From NCBI GenBank assembly GCA_028753945.1, contig JAPNXP010000010.1, positions 375,042 through 439,041 of the forward strand: a DNA stretch of 64,000 nt, written 5' to 3'. The translations under genes and the position numbers were made by a program. The notes under the pieces were generated by a model that worked only from the letters and a program-made list of their open reading frames with translations, made no database searches and had not been told where the DNA came from. Shown here in pieces: positions 23,333 through 33,821 of this stretch (the stretch's first letter is position 1; each line of letters opens with the position of its first letter). This stretch comes from Hexactinellida sp. DTS-2022 (taxonomy: Eukaryota > Porifera > Hexactinellida).

Positions 23333-25120
23333 TTAATCGGAATCAGACATACTATCTCCGATAACTGTTTGTGCTAATTTCATATTTTTGTTTGAACTCA
23401 AAATAGCAATATTTAACAAATTTTGAGCAGAAATTGCTGAAAAAGATTTAGTCATAGAATCATGATTTTCTGGGATACAAATTTCTCTTGTAACGTGTTT
23501 ATCTGGAGATGGGGGGTTATTATTTGGCTGATCTTTCAAAATCTGTTTACTTGCTAAAACACATTTAAGCTCCTTTAACACAGTTTGTGCAGCTCCTGTC
23601 TCGATGTATTCTTCCTTCTCGCGAAATATTTCACTTCTGAAATCACTCTTTTCACGAGAAATACCTTCAAACACAATTTCCTCACTTTGAGGTATTTCAA
23701 GTGGGTTAATGCCAGGAATAATCAATTCGTTTTCTGTAGAACTGTCTGGTGGTATATTGACTTGTAATTCAGAATTAGTGAGATTAGGTTGTATGACATT
23801 TGTAAGAGACAGTTTTCTAATTGTTTCGATACCTTCTAACGTATTTTCTACACTGAATTTTAAACACATTAGTTCATTTTCTGAGTAACTACTGTTACAA
23901 TCTGATTCTTTCAAATTCCGCACTTTAAATATACAGCTCTGCAAAATTAGATCTATTTTATCTAAAGTATCATGTCGGGTATTGCCTTTGGGAGATAAAT
24001 CTTTCGATAGACTTCCTCTATCTTTTATATTCAGAGAAAATAAATCCAATTTAGCTAAAGAAATGTTCTGGGTTAGGGAATTAAGCGTATCATTATAAAT
24101 TGTGGATTCAATTAATCGAACATTCTTTAATACTTCCATTTGTTGAGGTATCCAATTTTCTGAGTTATAAAATTGCAGATTTCGATCCATTAGTTGAGTT
24201 AATATCTCAATATATTCTCCGTACTGACAAGTCAATAAACAATGCCAAAGTTTCAATGAATCCAAACTCATTTTACTGACACATAAATCCTGAATACTCT
24301 CAGTCGCTTCATCGTACACTCTGTAAAATATATTTTCTGTTTCGAGAGTACATATCAACTCGTTCTGGTTAATTGAAATGTTTGTTAATGGAAACGATAA
24401 GGTTTTACGTTGTAATTCAAAAAATAGATTTGAGTATAGATTTGTTAAATATTTTTTGAGATTATTTAGATTTGTACTATTCTGTGGAGAAATTGTTTGG
24501 GTGTTGAATGTAGCTTTTTGTACAATCTTGATTTGTGTAATAAGTTTTATAGCAACCGATAACTCATCAAGAATGTTTTCAAACTTACTAAACTCTTCTG
24601 ATGCTCTAGTAAAAGCAGATTTAATCAAAATGACGAGAAATAATTTGTACGTTTGGGAAAGAAGATAGAAAATAAGAAAAGTAAACGCAATAAGAAAAAT
24701 ATAAAAATCGAAAAGAGAGACTGCTAGAATAAGAACTGCAGCGAAAATATGTCGAAATATTAAATTATTCAAACTAGGGTTCATTTTGAACGTTGAAGTA
24801 GATATAATTGTATTTTCTAATACAAATTTCTGTTGTTTATCCAGATAGCGAGAAGATAGGAGAATTTGTATTAAATCTAAGGATTTGTTCCTTGCATATG
24901 CTGACAGTAAAAGTTTTAAATTAACGACAGGTATCATACTCCATATAAAGCTATTTGTGTTAGAATTAGATTGTTGAGTAGATTGTATAACTGGACTATC
25001 CAATATAGATTCCGTTTGTGAGAATGTGTGACCATAGAAATCATCTTCCCATTCAGTATAGGCTGGTATGTTGAAGTTATCTGTTGGACTGATTATAACT
25101 TCATTCGGTGGTAATTCCAT
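23333..25120 (-). CDS. VEZT: Vezatin
   Basis: Single-exon gene of 595 aa (human 779). Vezatin is a membrane protein that links myosin VIIA and cadherin-catenin complexes at adherens junctions. Two adjacent hydrophobic segments lie at about residues 120-165. They are followed by a helical region with SVAIKLITQIKIVQKATF, matching the vezatin segment RLIQEMEVISRGF. The acidic C-terminal part has EKEEYIETGAAQTVLKELKCVL, aligning with the human SKRVLQELKSVL region, and a final SAQNLLNIAIL resembling AAEVAARSL. Overall similarity is low, so this rests on order and spacing of these blocks. No signal peptide. Confidence 0.7.
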   Translation of the reverse strand: MELPPNEVIISPTDNFNIPAYTEWEDDFYGHTFSQTESILDSPVIQSTQQSNSNTNSFIWSMIPVVNLKLLLSAYARNKSLDLIQILLSSRYLDKQQKFVLENTIISTSTFKMNPSLNNLIFRHIFAAVLILAVSLFDFYIFLIAFTFLIFYLLSQTYKLFLVILIKSAFTRASEEFSKFENILDELSVAIKLITQIKIVQKATFNTQTISPQNSTNLNNLKKYLTNLYSNLFFELQRKTLSFPLTNISINQNELICTLETENIFYRVYDEATESIQDLCVSKMSLDSLKLWHCLLTCQYGEYIEILTQLMDRNLQFYNSENWIPQQMEVLKNVRLIESTIYNDTLNSLTQNISLAKLDLFSLNIKDRGSLSKDLSPKGNTRHDTLDKIDLILQSCIFKVRNLKESDCNSSYSENELMCLKFSVENTLEGIETIRKLSLTNVIQPNLTNSELQVNIPPDSSTENELIIPGINPLEIPQSEEIVFEGISREKSDFRSEIFREKEEYIETGAAQTVLKELKCVLASKQILKDQPNNNPPSPDKHVTREICIPENHDSMTKSFSAISAQNLLNIAILSSNKNMKLAQTVIGDSMSDSD

Positions 25121-25146
25121 ACAAACTAGTAGCGCAATAATAGATA

Positions 25147-25275
25147 CAGTAGACTAGTTAATATGAATACTAGGGGACAGTCGAAATTTGACCAGAGTCA
25201 TTTGCATGCATTTGTATAGGCTAAGGAATTTATCTTGTTTGCCTTATCCATGTTCGTATTAACGAGAGCCTACTG
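25147..25275. mobile_element. MITE upstream of vezatin
   Basis: Left end CAGTAGACTAGTTAATATGA and right end TCGTATTAACGAGAGCCTACTG, flanked by TA. It sits between the vezatin start codon (27 bp away) and MOCS2B, so it probably lies in the vezatin 5' UTR or promoter. Confidence 0.7.
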
Positions 25276-25345
25276 TAAGTAGAAAATAAATAGTAAATAC
25301 TTAAGAAAGAAATATGAAATTACAAACTAGAGATTATTTATTAAT

Positions 25346-26334
25346 TCATTGAAGTGACGGGTTAGGTTTTTCTGCTTCACAATTTTCTTTCCAAAGACAT
25401 GTCCCATCTCCATAGATCTCTTTCTTCCAGATTGGAACAGTTGTTTTCAGGTTGTCAATCGCGAATTCCACACTCTTAATCGCGTTGTCACGATGTGTGG
25501 ATGAAATAGCTATCGAAACTCCAATCTCGCCAATTGGCACCTCTCCTAATCTGTGAATAATCGCGATTTTGTCCACATCCCAAATACCTCGGATTTTCTC
25601 ACATATTATCTGCAGTTCCTTAACAGCCATTTCCTCATACGCTTCATACTCTAATCTAACCACTGATTTGCCTCCGAAGCTATTTCGTGTTGTGCCCACG
25701 AATACACTAATACCTCCACTAGTTGAACTTTGAACCTAAAGAGCACAAATACAGTAGAACCTCGTTAGAACGAACACGGTTAATATGAACACTATTTCAG
25801 TATATATAATATCGGTTAATACGAATTCCGGATATGGCGAACGCATTTTGACGGTCCCCTAGTGTTAATACTGCAGGAGCGTAGACAAGGAATGTGGATT
25901 GGTAGGGCCCTTGGGGCCATGCTGACAGGATTGGTAGGGCAATTCTTATATTTTTGTATTAGCTTATATGGAAAGAGTAATATTATTGGTAGGGCCATAG
26001 CCCCACCAACCCTACCGGTGCCTACGCCCATGATACTAACGAGGTTCTACTGTAAATATAAATTATTTGAAAGTTAATAAAGTAAAATACAGTAGAACCT
26101 CGATAGTACGAACACGGTTAATACGAAACTCCAGTTAATACGAACACTATTCAGTCCCCTCCAAAAAATTTTCAATACAAATGACACCAGTTAATACGAA
26201 TTCCGGATAATGCGAACGCATTTTGGCGGTCCCCTGGTGTTCGTATTAACGAGGTTCTACTGTATGTTGATTACCTCTTTATAGACATCACATATTGAAA
26301 TCTGTTCGTGCGATAATTTGATGAAAGTATTCAT
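25346..26334 (-). CDS. MOCS2: Molybdopterin synthase catalytic subunit MOCS2B
   Basis: The large (MoaE) subunit of molybdopterin synthase, which adds dithiolene sulphurs during molybdenum cofactor synthesis. Inferred exons 26334-26275 and 25735-25346 join in phase 0 to give 149 aa. Exon 1 encodes MNTFIKLSHEQISICDVYKE and exon 2 resumes VQSSTSGGISVFVGTTRNSF, matching MoaE sequence across the junction. MoaE motifs include SVFVGTTRN, LEYEAYEEMA, IIHRLGEVPIGE, SSTHRDNAI and VPIWKKEIY, containing the conserved HR and K residues. The start ATG lies 4 nt after the MOCS2A stop codon on the same strand. The 539-bp intron is about 88 percent MITE. Confidence 0.88.
25752..26052. mobile_element. MITE 1 in the MOCS2B intron, 301 bp
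   Basis: Left end CAGTAGAACCTCGTTAGAAC and right end TACTAACGAGGTTCTACTG, flanked by TA. It starts 16 bp from the exon 2 acceptor. It is longer than its sister element at 26090-26262 because of extra internal sequence around TTGGTAGGGCC. Confidence 0.85.
26090..26262. mobile_element. MITE 2 in the MOCS2B intron, 173 bp
   Basis: Left end CAGTAGAACCTCGATAGTAC and right end TATTAACGAGGTTCTACTG, flanked by TA. It ends 12 bp from the splice donor of exon 1. Same family as 25752-26052, 55105-55247 and 61891-62061. Confidence 0.85.
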
Positions 26335-26338
26335 ATTT

Positions 26339-26602
26339 CTACCCACCACTTATAGGTGGTATAATAGCTATAGTGTCAGCCGAATTCAATTTTAATGACA
26401 CTTGCTCTTCGCCAATATATCCCTGGTTCAAGGCTATAAAGAAACTGTTCTGAATTGGTGTGAGCTCTGGGTGAGCTTTAATTATCAACTGTTTTAATTC
26501 GTTGTAAGATATTGGACTATGGACTAATAGTTGATCTTGTTCTTTCTTGACGAGTTCACGAGATTTAGCGAAGAAAATAATAGTTATAGATACCTGGCTC
26601 AT
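26339..26602 (-). CDS. MOCS2: Molybdopterin synthase sulphur carrier MOCS2A
   Basis: The small MoaD-like ubiquitin-fold subunit of molybdopterin synthase, 87 aa (human 88). Motifs: IIFFAKSRELV at the N-terminus, then SADTIAIIPPISGG at the C-terminus. The terminal Gly-Gly is thiocarboxylated and inserts into the MOCS2B active site. The start at 26602 has T at -3 and A at +4, a weak initiation context. MOCS2B follows 4 nt after the stop, so both proteins can come from one transcript, as at the vertebrate MOCS2 locus (where the two reading frames overlap). Confidence 0.92.
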   Translation of the reverse strand: MSQVSITIIFFAKSRELVKKEQDQLLVHSPISYNELKQLIIKAHPELTPIQNSFFIALNQGYIGEEQVSLKLNSADTIAIIPPISGG

Positions 26603-26862
26603 TTACTGTAAACAAATACAAATGTTTAGTTTTTGTAAACAAACATTTATCAATAGAAATTGTAAATATTGGCAAACACCTTTCTAACGTAATTTTAAGG
26701 ACAGGCAATTAATTTTTTTATATCAAAACTTACGAAGCCGGTTTTTTCTATATTTTTTGAAAAAAGTGTTGTCCAATAAATAAGTCCTGATTATAATTGT
26801 GTATGATTTAATGCGAAAATAATGTATAGATACAATAACCAAAGAGCAGCTAAATATAGTAG

Positions 26863-28209
26863 CTAGCTAGCTTTCCCATTCAAGACATTTTTAAGTGCAT
26901 TAATTCGAAACAAGTATTTCTCTTCCTGTTGCTGAGCGTACTTAGCGCGAATAGTTTTAAAAGCCTCAGCACTGTAATACGGAAGTTTCGTAAGTGGATC
27001 TCTGTATTTAGCCGGGAGGCCAGTCACGGGACATAGCACATTACTGTAGCCATCTACGTGTTTGCGTGGGGAGTAGGTGCGAAAAACCGCAGGGGATTCC
27101 TCAGGGTGACTATGGATTATGAGGTTAACCACTCGAGTGGGCTGTGTGGTGTCAGCAAGCGCGTGTTGCTTGCGCGTTCTGAGAGCGTCGCTTGCCGGGC
27201 GAGATGTTGAGAGGTAACGGATAAACGGACCATGGATAGCATGCTTCTTACGCGAAACAAACTTCTTCTTTTGAATCTGCATTTCTAGATAAGATTTCAA
27301 AGAAGCGGTGTTTAGCTTTTCTGTGTTTTCTGCCTCCTTCAAGAGCTCCTCTTGACTGAGAGGTTTCACACTAGATCTGCGGCTTTTCACACTTTTCTGA
27401 CGTTCCTGTCTATCCTTGGTTTCTGTGAGGTGTTTTTGCTTCGCCTCCTCTGTGTTCATTCGCGTGGAATTTCGCTTGGATCTCCTGGTGCCTAAACACA
27501 GTACAGTAACCATTCAAATACATCTGTTATAAAGCAATTGAATATGTATACAGTAAACTCCCGTTATAACGAAGTCGGATATAACAAAATAACTACTCAT
27601 TAAAAAAATGGATGTTTTTCCCCACTAAATGCATTAATTATTATCCTCTTATAGCGAATATCCGGATATATCGAATGAATTTACAGGTCCCAAGCACTTC
27701 GTTATAACGAGAGTTGAATATAAACAACCTTCAGAAGGGGAATTGGAGGACTCTTGTTTTTCTTTCAATTTATTCGCTTTCTTTTTCGGAGTCCCCGCTT
27801 CGCTGCTCGTTGGAGTTGTGACCAGTCTGGCTGGGTGGCTAGTAGATCGAGTCAGGATTTGTTTGCCAATTCGTTTCCGTTTCGACTTCGGTTCTAATTC
27901 TATTTCTTTCTCGGAAATACTTCCTTCATCGCTTGCGAAATCCTCAAAATCTGAATCGATAATATCCTCAGAAGAAGCCTCAGTCGAGTACTCAGATTCG
28001 TCATCAATATCCACAATATGATTGCTCTCTGAAACGAGTAATTCCATTCCACCTCTACCGTCACTAGGCTGCATCCCCTCAAACGTATCGCGTAGATAGC
28101 GTTCATTCTGTTTTCTCTTCAGCTCGAGTAGCACCATCTCTCTCAGCCTGTTGCCGGCTGTGGAGCGGGCGGAGCGACGCACCTCGCTAGACCTCGCATC
28201 TTCCGACAT
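26863..28209 (-). CDS. VPS72: VPS72/YL1, SRCAP/TIP60 complex H2A.Z chaperone
   Basis: YL1 binds H2A.Z-H2B and is a subunit of the SRCAP (SWR1) and TIP60 remodelling complexes in the nucleus. Exons 28209-27729 and 27491-26863 join with a split Gly codon to give 369 aa (human 364). The N-terminus has the YL1 start RRSARSTAGNR followed by an acidic histone-binding stretch (DIDDESEYSTEASSEDIIDSDFEDF). The middle is basic. The C-terminal YL1_C domain reads CPVTGLPAKYRDPLTKLPYY. Donor GTTGTT and acceptor TTTAG agree in phase. The 237-bp intron contains a MITE. Confidence 0.92.
27551..27718. mobile_element. MITE in the VPS72 intron
   Basis: Left end CAGTAAACTCCCGTTATAAC. The right end reads TTCGTTATAACGAGAGTTGA, with the terminal ACTG eroded. 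Same family as 43331-43469, 45360-45515 and 62482-62633, which share the internal CCAAGCACTTCGTTATAACG. Confidence 0.75.
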
Positions 28210-29643
28210 TACACCCAGGGTGTTATACAGGATTATAACCCTGATGACAACGCTATGCAGTAAGAGAGATAAAATAATTGTACAGTCGAAACCAAGGATG
28301 TATCCGGGAGCGCGAGCCGCTCCTTTTAATTTTGGAGTATGATTTTGGAAAAAGTTAGGAGCGCGAAAATTTGGAATCCTCTCCTATACCGTAACATTAA
28401 TTTGTGATTTAGGCGTATTAAAATTACAGGATTGAACACTTCTAAGGTCACGAGAGTATGAATGTGCGCCTAAATGGTTAGTTTTGTATTACTCTATGAG
28501 GAATATTGTGATGTGTAAGCCGTTCAATAATCGTAAGGCAAATTTCAGGAAAATTTTACAACCCTCCCTACGTCACGCTTTTTGGACCATTTTGTAATAC
28601 AAAAAAACTAACTAATCAAGGCAGTGATTCCAATACTGGGCCACTTACTATAGTATAGTCGGCAAAGTAAAAGGATGGTTCGTCGCACATTGGTTGAACC
28701 TCCCCTTGGAAGCGTTATCTAGCGTTTGAACGGCCATAAGCAATTATTAGGGCAATAATTGTGATGGCCTAATAGTGTGCAAATAAGCTGAATAACCCGT
28801 GTTTCTAACATGTGCTGTGTAGGCCGTGGTTTGCTAGTAATGATACGTTCGCAGTAATTATCCATAGGACATTTTACGCAAGCAATCGTAACGGTTTTAT
28901 TGCAGCAGTAACAATGATGAAACACAAGCGACAGCAAGTTCTGATAAACCAATGCTAAATGGAACTAGAGATTGCTTAGATCAGCCAACATTTTTACAAA
29001 ATTTATTTAAGGCACTGACAAGGTAGTTTTAAGTTTTTTACATAAAAAAATCACCGTTACGAAGTCGGGTTTATATATTGCAAAGGTGTTGGCCGATATA
29101 AAAGTAATATACCGTACTAACTCGAAGAGTAGCTCCTTATATAATCGCCGGCCCTAAGGGGTATAAAATTTTAAACCGCGAATAAATAGTAAATAGTAAA
29201 TATACCTACACCTACTCACCTAGGTAGGTAACTAATAAAATCCGGTTATTTAATATTATACAACATCAAATAAGCACTTAAGGGGGTTTGTAACATTTTT
29301 TTAACGTATTTCCTCAAATAGCAATTAGTACCTCAAATAATTCGCCCCTACGTGCGGCTAGAAATTAATAATTGCATATAAGGATTTTCTTATTAAGCGA
29401 GTCCAATAACGTGACGATAAAATAACTTTACAATGCATAGTTTGTATTATTAATATTGCAAATATATACACAAAAAAAGTAAAAGATCAAACTTCAATAT
29501 TAAATTGGAACATTATAACAACATATACAAAATAATAATAACAAAAATATATGATAACACAGGTCAACATTTATCAAACTAATGAAAAAACAATGCATCT
29601 GTTGCAAGAGTAATTGCAAGGGATTAATTATATTGGGATTAAT
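28210..29643. other. Repeat-rich gap between VPS72 and the receptor phosphatase
   Basis: No gene recognised. It contains a GGAGCG-type repeat at about 28285-28440, a second TIR element at about 28518-28734, and a decayed block near 29147-29370 resembling the CCTCAAATAGCAATTAG repeat also seen in DYNC1I intron 3 (about 36782-36895). A 77-codon open frame on the minus strand at 28719-28952 overlaps the repeat and is not credible. Confidence 0.5.
28518..28734. mobile_element. GTTCAAACG-family TIR element
   Basis: The left end contains CCGTTCAATAATCGTAAGGC and the right end AGCGTTTGAACGGCC. It shares the internal block CCTCCCTACGTCACGCTTTTTGG with related copies near 34985-35140 and 40922-41071. 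Superfamily unknown. Confidence 0.5.
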
Positions 29644-32600
29644 TCACACATGAGCTAGAGTTGGGTAGAATTTCTCTAGCACAGCTCTGTGTATGTATTC
29701 GTATTGTTCTAACGTTTCTACCATATGTGGGCGTTGTAAGCGCAAAGCCTTCACTGTTTGGAACACATCAATACACGTCTCTTTCTCCAAACGATCGAAA
29801 AGCACGAATAAAGCTATAAAAACCGCGCTCCACCCACACCCTGAGGAACAATGCAGTGTAATAGGACCGGCTTTTGACACCTCATACGACCTCTCTTTAA
29901 CAGCATGCATCATGGAGTGCATTGCCTGATAGCTAGCGACCATATCCGTCACGTGGTTCGGAAGATATAGGAACTGGAAGTGATGCAGATTAACATAAGT
30001 GTTATCCTGTTTGTTCTGGACACCAATAATGCGGTATTGGAACCCGTCACACGCCTTATCCTCCAAACAGCTAATGTGATACATCCCCTCAACCAATTCG
30101 GAGCGCAAACTCGGGTAATACTGACTGCCTCTTCGGCTGGAAGAACCCTTAGTCGGAGACGGGAAAATAACCATTATCTCGGAACGCGTTAAGAGCACCA
30201 TTCGCCAGAAATCCTGTAGATTTGCCTTGGACGGCGTTTGTGTTATAATGAATTGAGAAGTGCGAACATTTCCATCAACATATGACGCGTTTATATAATC
30301 AGAATACAAATCTCCGCTCTTTTTAGGAAGAATAACTCTATGGTCCTCTATAGGTATGCAGTTTGAATATCTGTTCTTATATCTATTCTCGATCAGCTGA
30401 GCGGTTCGAAACTGCGCTTCATTATAATCTATGCTTAGAAGCTTAAATTCCTTTCCAAGCAAACTCTCGTTGTTATGTACAGACATCACTTTTTCCTGGA
30501 ATTTATGTTGGAATAATTCCATTTCAAATTCAGTGTTCCCGGTTTCAGTGAGCTCATTGATTGTCTTATGTATGAACATGTACTGGGTTATGTGTTGAAT
30601 CATATGTTTACGCTGAACATTGAGTAAACAACAACAACCATACACGTCAATACTCGTATCATCCCACTCAAGTTTATCCCAAAGAGTATCAATAGCGATC
30701 CAGGCGCCTGTGCGGCCTATTCCGAGGTTACAGTGGACAAGTATAGGCGTTTCTATTGCGTTGTTCTTAACGTAGCCTCTAATTCTCCGTGTGAAGGTAA
30801 TGAGAGAAGTTGGGTAATCCGGAATGTTATTTTCAGGCCAAGATAAGAACTGGAAATGCTTCACAACTCGACTTTTCCCTTCAAACATTCGTTTTATTTT
30901 GAATGTTTGTATAATGCAGTGACGTAGCTCAGTAACCTCTAAGATATCAACAATAACAATACCGTATGTTTGCGTGGGGCGAGAGCTGGGCCAGTATTGG
31001 TGACAGAGAGTCGACCCGCGCTCAGAAATCTTTGTCAGCATCACGATTACTCTGACGTCATGCTCCCAAATCATTCGCCAGAAATGGTCCACGAACAGTT
31101 CCATAGGCGCTTGTGCCGCGATGTATCTGTTTGGGTTAAACGCACCGTTAATAAAACTCGCGTTTATATAATCAGAGCCTGAATCGTCTGGCGCTAAAAT
31201 GACTCGCGAATCGTCAAACGGGATAATTGAGTTGTCTCTGTTCATATCTGCATTCGTATCCGACGCTCCAATATCACACGCCTTATCCGGATTTGTTGGT
31301 AGCTTTTTAAACTGCTCTACGAATCCCATATTCCCGTCTTGAGACAGTTTCCTGTAAGTGCCGTTATACTGGTTTCTCGCAACTGGATGTGTGTACACAG
31401 AGAGCTCGTTAGAAACTACCTCTTCAACCGGCTTGTTCTTAGGGCGGGGATATCGCCTGCTTGTTAGACGGTACGCTACAAAGCAGCATACGAAGGTCAA
31501 CACACACATTACAACGATTATGATGAATAGGAATGTGATAGCGAGTATAAGCGTACTCTGTGCTGAAGTGAGACCTGAGAACTGAGTTGGTACAACGGTT
31601 GTAGAAATATTAGTGCTACTAGTACTGTTATCATCAACACCATAAGTAACAGTAGAAACGGTAGCATTATTCATGCTAGTAGTAATAGTACTAGCAAGTG
31701 TAGTAGTAGAAATAGTAGTAGTAGCTTGTGTTGTTGTAGTTATAGGCTCGCTAGATATATTCACGTTAGCTGTTAACTGGTTTAACGTTCCATTGGCACT
31801 CCTAACTCTACAGGTGTAGACACCTGTGAGATTGGTGTCAGCGCCATTGAATGTTAGTTTATACGTCACACTTGATTGAGAAGTCTCGACTACCAAACCA
31901 GGAGAGCTCGTTACTTGGGCACCTGACATTATAGAGGGAGGGAAGAACCAACCCTCAGATGATGTGTTCGTAGTTACGCTTCCGATGCATAGGAATGAGA
32001 CAGTCTCAGAGGTTGCTACTGAGTACAGTCGCGTGGACAGAACAGGAATTGAGGTGCTGCCCCGAATAATAACTACTCTGTAGAAAGTAGGGATCAGCTG
32101 TAGTGTTACAGTATCAGACTCGTAGCCACAGGTGTAGTTACCTGCGTGTTGCATTGTGAGAAACGGAATGAAAACATTTCCAATGGAATTGCCTGAAATG
32201 CCAGAAGCTAGGGAGAAAGTCCAGGTTACAGGATTGGAGAATTGGAATTCTGTTAATGGACAGGAGAGATTGAATGCAGACCCCACACGGATCGAGTAAG
32301 AAGGGCTGTTGGTATCAGCTGTTGAGATAGATTGGTTGCCAAAAGGTGTAATTTTGAATTCTACAGGTGTCAAAAGTATCTCAATCGTAGGTATCAAAGT
32401 AACTAATATATTTGAAGAAGTCTGAGTGTAACTGTTGAAAGCGTGGCAAGTGATGTTATAAAATGAAGGTGTTAAATTGGTAACATCAATAATAATAGGT
32501 GAGATCATTGATGTAACAGTTGATATCAAATTTTGTGCCTCGCTCAACCTGATAGTGGGTGTGGGGTAGCCTGTTGTAGAACAAGAAATGATTGGAATAT

Positions 32601-33051
32601 TATTTGATGGAGATACAAGAACTGAAGAACTTGCAGGTATGATAGAAATTGGATTTAGAAAAGGAGTTTGTCTGAATATCGGTAGAAATGTGAATACAGT
32701 ATTGACTCGACAGGCATAGTCTCCCTCCATTTCCGTTGCTATGTTGTTGTCGGCAAATGTGAGAATATTAGAACCCTCTGTAGCATTTGTAGTGACGAAT
32801 AAAGTCGCAGTTGGTGAGGGTACATCCAATGAAAGGATCGCTACCATGTCGGGACCAATCCATTCAGGTACCACGCCAATGTTGTCTGTACATTTTATAC
32901 GTGTTTGACCGGAATTCAGTACTAAAAAAGGAGCAGTGAAAGTAACGAAATTTCCAGAATCTTCGACAGAAATAACTTGTGTATATACAAAGGAATGTGC
33001 ACTAAATATGAGTGTCAAATATAATATAATCTTCCATCTGAAAGATTCCAT
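29644..33051 (-). CDS. Receptor-type protein tyrosine phosphatase, Ig-like ectodomain
   Basis: Single-exon gene of 1135 aa. A signal peptide (ILYLTLIFSAHSF, residues 1-25) precedes several Ig-like domains (Cys pairs with DYAC, YTC and YTCRV motifs) and a Ser/Thr-rich stalk (about 440-490). One TM helix follows at about 499-527, then two PTP domains. D1 has DYINASFINGAF, HFWRMIW and the P-loop HCNLGIGRTG (about residue 772) with catalytic Cys and Arg. Its WPD loop reads WPEN, so the general acid Asp is Glu, and the pTyr-loop KNRY is degenerate. D2 has a good KNRYSN, but its P-loop reads HCSSGCGWS (about 1066), Arg replaced by Trp, and it has no WPD; D2 should be inactive. It cannot be matched to one vertebrate RPTP type. 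Confidence 0.9.
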   Translation of the reverse strand: MESFRWKIILYLTLIFSAHSFVYTQVISVEDSGNFVTFTAPFLVLNSGQTRIKCTDNIGVVPEWIGPDMVAILSLDVPSPTATLFVTTNATEGSNILTFADNNIATEMEGDYACRVNTVFTFLPIFRQTPFLNPISIIPASSSVLVSPSNNIPIISCSTTGYPTPTIRLSEAQNLISTVTSMISPIIIDVTNLTPSFYNITCHAFNSYTQTSSNILVTLIPTIEILLTPVEFKITPFGNQSISTADTNSPSYSIRVGSAFNLSCPLTEFQFSNPVTWTFSLASGISGNSIGNVFIPFLTMQHAGNYTCGYESDTVTLQLIPTFYRVVIIRGSTSIPVLSTRLYSVATSETVSFLCIGSVTTNTSSEGWFFPPSIMSGAQVTSSPGLVVETSQSSVTYKLTFNGADTNLTGVYTCRVRSANGTLNQLTANVNISSEPITTTTQATTTISTTTLASTITTSMNNATVSTVTYGVDDNSTSSTNISTTVVPTQFSGLTSAQSTLILAITFLFIIIVVMCVLTFVCCFVAYRLTSRRYPRPKNKPVEEVVSNELSVYTHPVARNQYNGTYRKLSQDGNMGFVEQFKKLPTNPDKACDIGASDTNADMNRDNSIIPFDDSRVILAPDDSGSDYINASFINGAFNPNRYIAAQAPMELFVDHFWRMIWEHDVRVIVMLTKISERGSTLCHQYWPSSRPTQTYGIVIVDILEVTELRHCIIQTFKIKRMFEGKSRVVKHFQFLSWPENNIPDYPTSLITFTRRIRGYVKNNAIETPILVHCNLGIGRTGAWIAIDTLWDKLEWDDTSIDVYGCCCLLNVQRKHMIQHITQYMFIHKTINELTETGNTEFEMELFQHKFQEKVMSVHNNESLLGKEFKLLSIDYNEAQFRTAQLIENRYKNRYSNCIPIEDHRVILPKKSGDLYSDYINASYVDGNVRTSQFIITQTPSKANLQDFWRMVLLTRSEIMVIFPSPTKGSSSRRGSQYYPSLRSELVEGMYHISCLEDKACDGFQYRIIGVQNKQDNTYVNLHHFQFLYLPNHVTDMVASYQAMHSMMHAVKERSYEVSKAGPITLHCSSGCGWSAVFIALFVLFDRLEKETCIDVFQTVKALRLQRPHMVETLEQYEYIHRAVLEKFYPTLAHV

Positions 33052-33821
33052 TTGTGATCGCTACAAGCTCTAAAAAATAAGAAAAATAATAATTCAATGT
33101 TTATAAAGAACTTTATTTATGTATTCAAGTTGGTGTAGGTTTCAGAATTTTCTAAACAAATCTAATTAGTTGGTTAATTAATCTATTTAATAAGCCTATA
33201 ACTACGTAATTCTACAACTTATAATAGAGTATTGTATACACATTGCATAACTAAGATATTATTCAGTTGCTAGGTACTGCCACCATAGTATTAAAATCAA
33301 CAGAAAACTATTTTAATTAACTATTAATAAAAGTTCTAAATTTATCAGAATTAATATATCAAGTTTCCTAACAACAGTTTGTAAAGAAAGTATTAGTGAT
33401 TCACTTAGCAACATATGGATACATATGTTATGCAAAAATAATATAATTGGGTCATTCACAGATAAAGATGGCTGTTTGTTACAAAAGAAATGTCTGCTCT
33501 AATTATAAGATTTAACTTATCATATTATTGTAACATCAATAGAAAAGACGAGGTACATGTAGAATCACAGTAAAAATAGAGCTTATACTAAAGGATTCGA
33601 TAAGGCATATACTTTTCCATATTTATATAACTGTTGGTGCACCTAATGGAGCCAGATTGTCACTGAGGTTTTCTATGAAGTAATAAAATATTGAAAGACG
33701 CCGGTTGCTAATTACGTTGCGAAAAACAATTGAAATTATCCCAGACCCTCGGACTGTAAAATTGGCTGTAATTATTTAATGGTTGCAAGGAAGTGATAAT
33801 AGCATGTGAGGAGGTTTACCA
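33052..33821. other. Gap between the receptor phosphatase and B9D2
   Basis: 770 bp of AT-rich sequence. I see no MITE ends, no coding sequence and no RNA gene. It should contain the phosphatase promoter and the B9D2 3' UTR. Confidence 0.5.

Noticed and set aside
28719-28952. 77-codon minus-strand frame, Cys-rich
   Set aside because: It overlaps a TIR element and its product has no family features.
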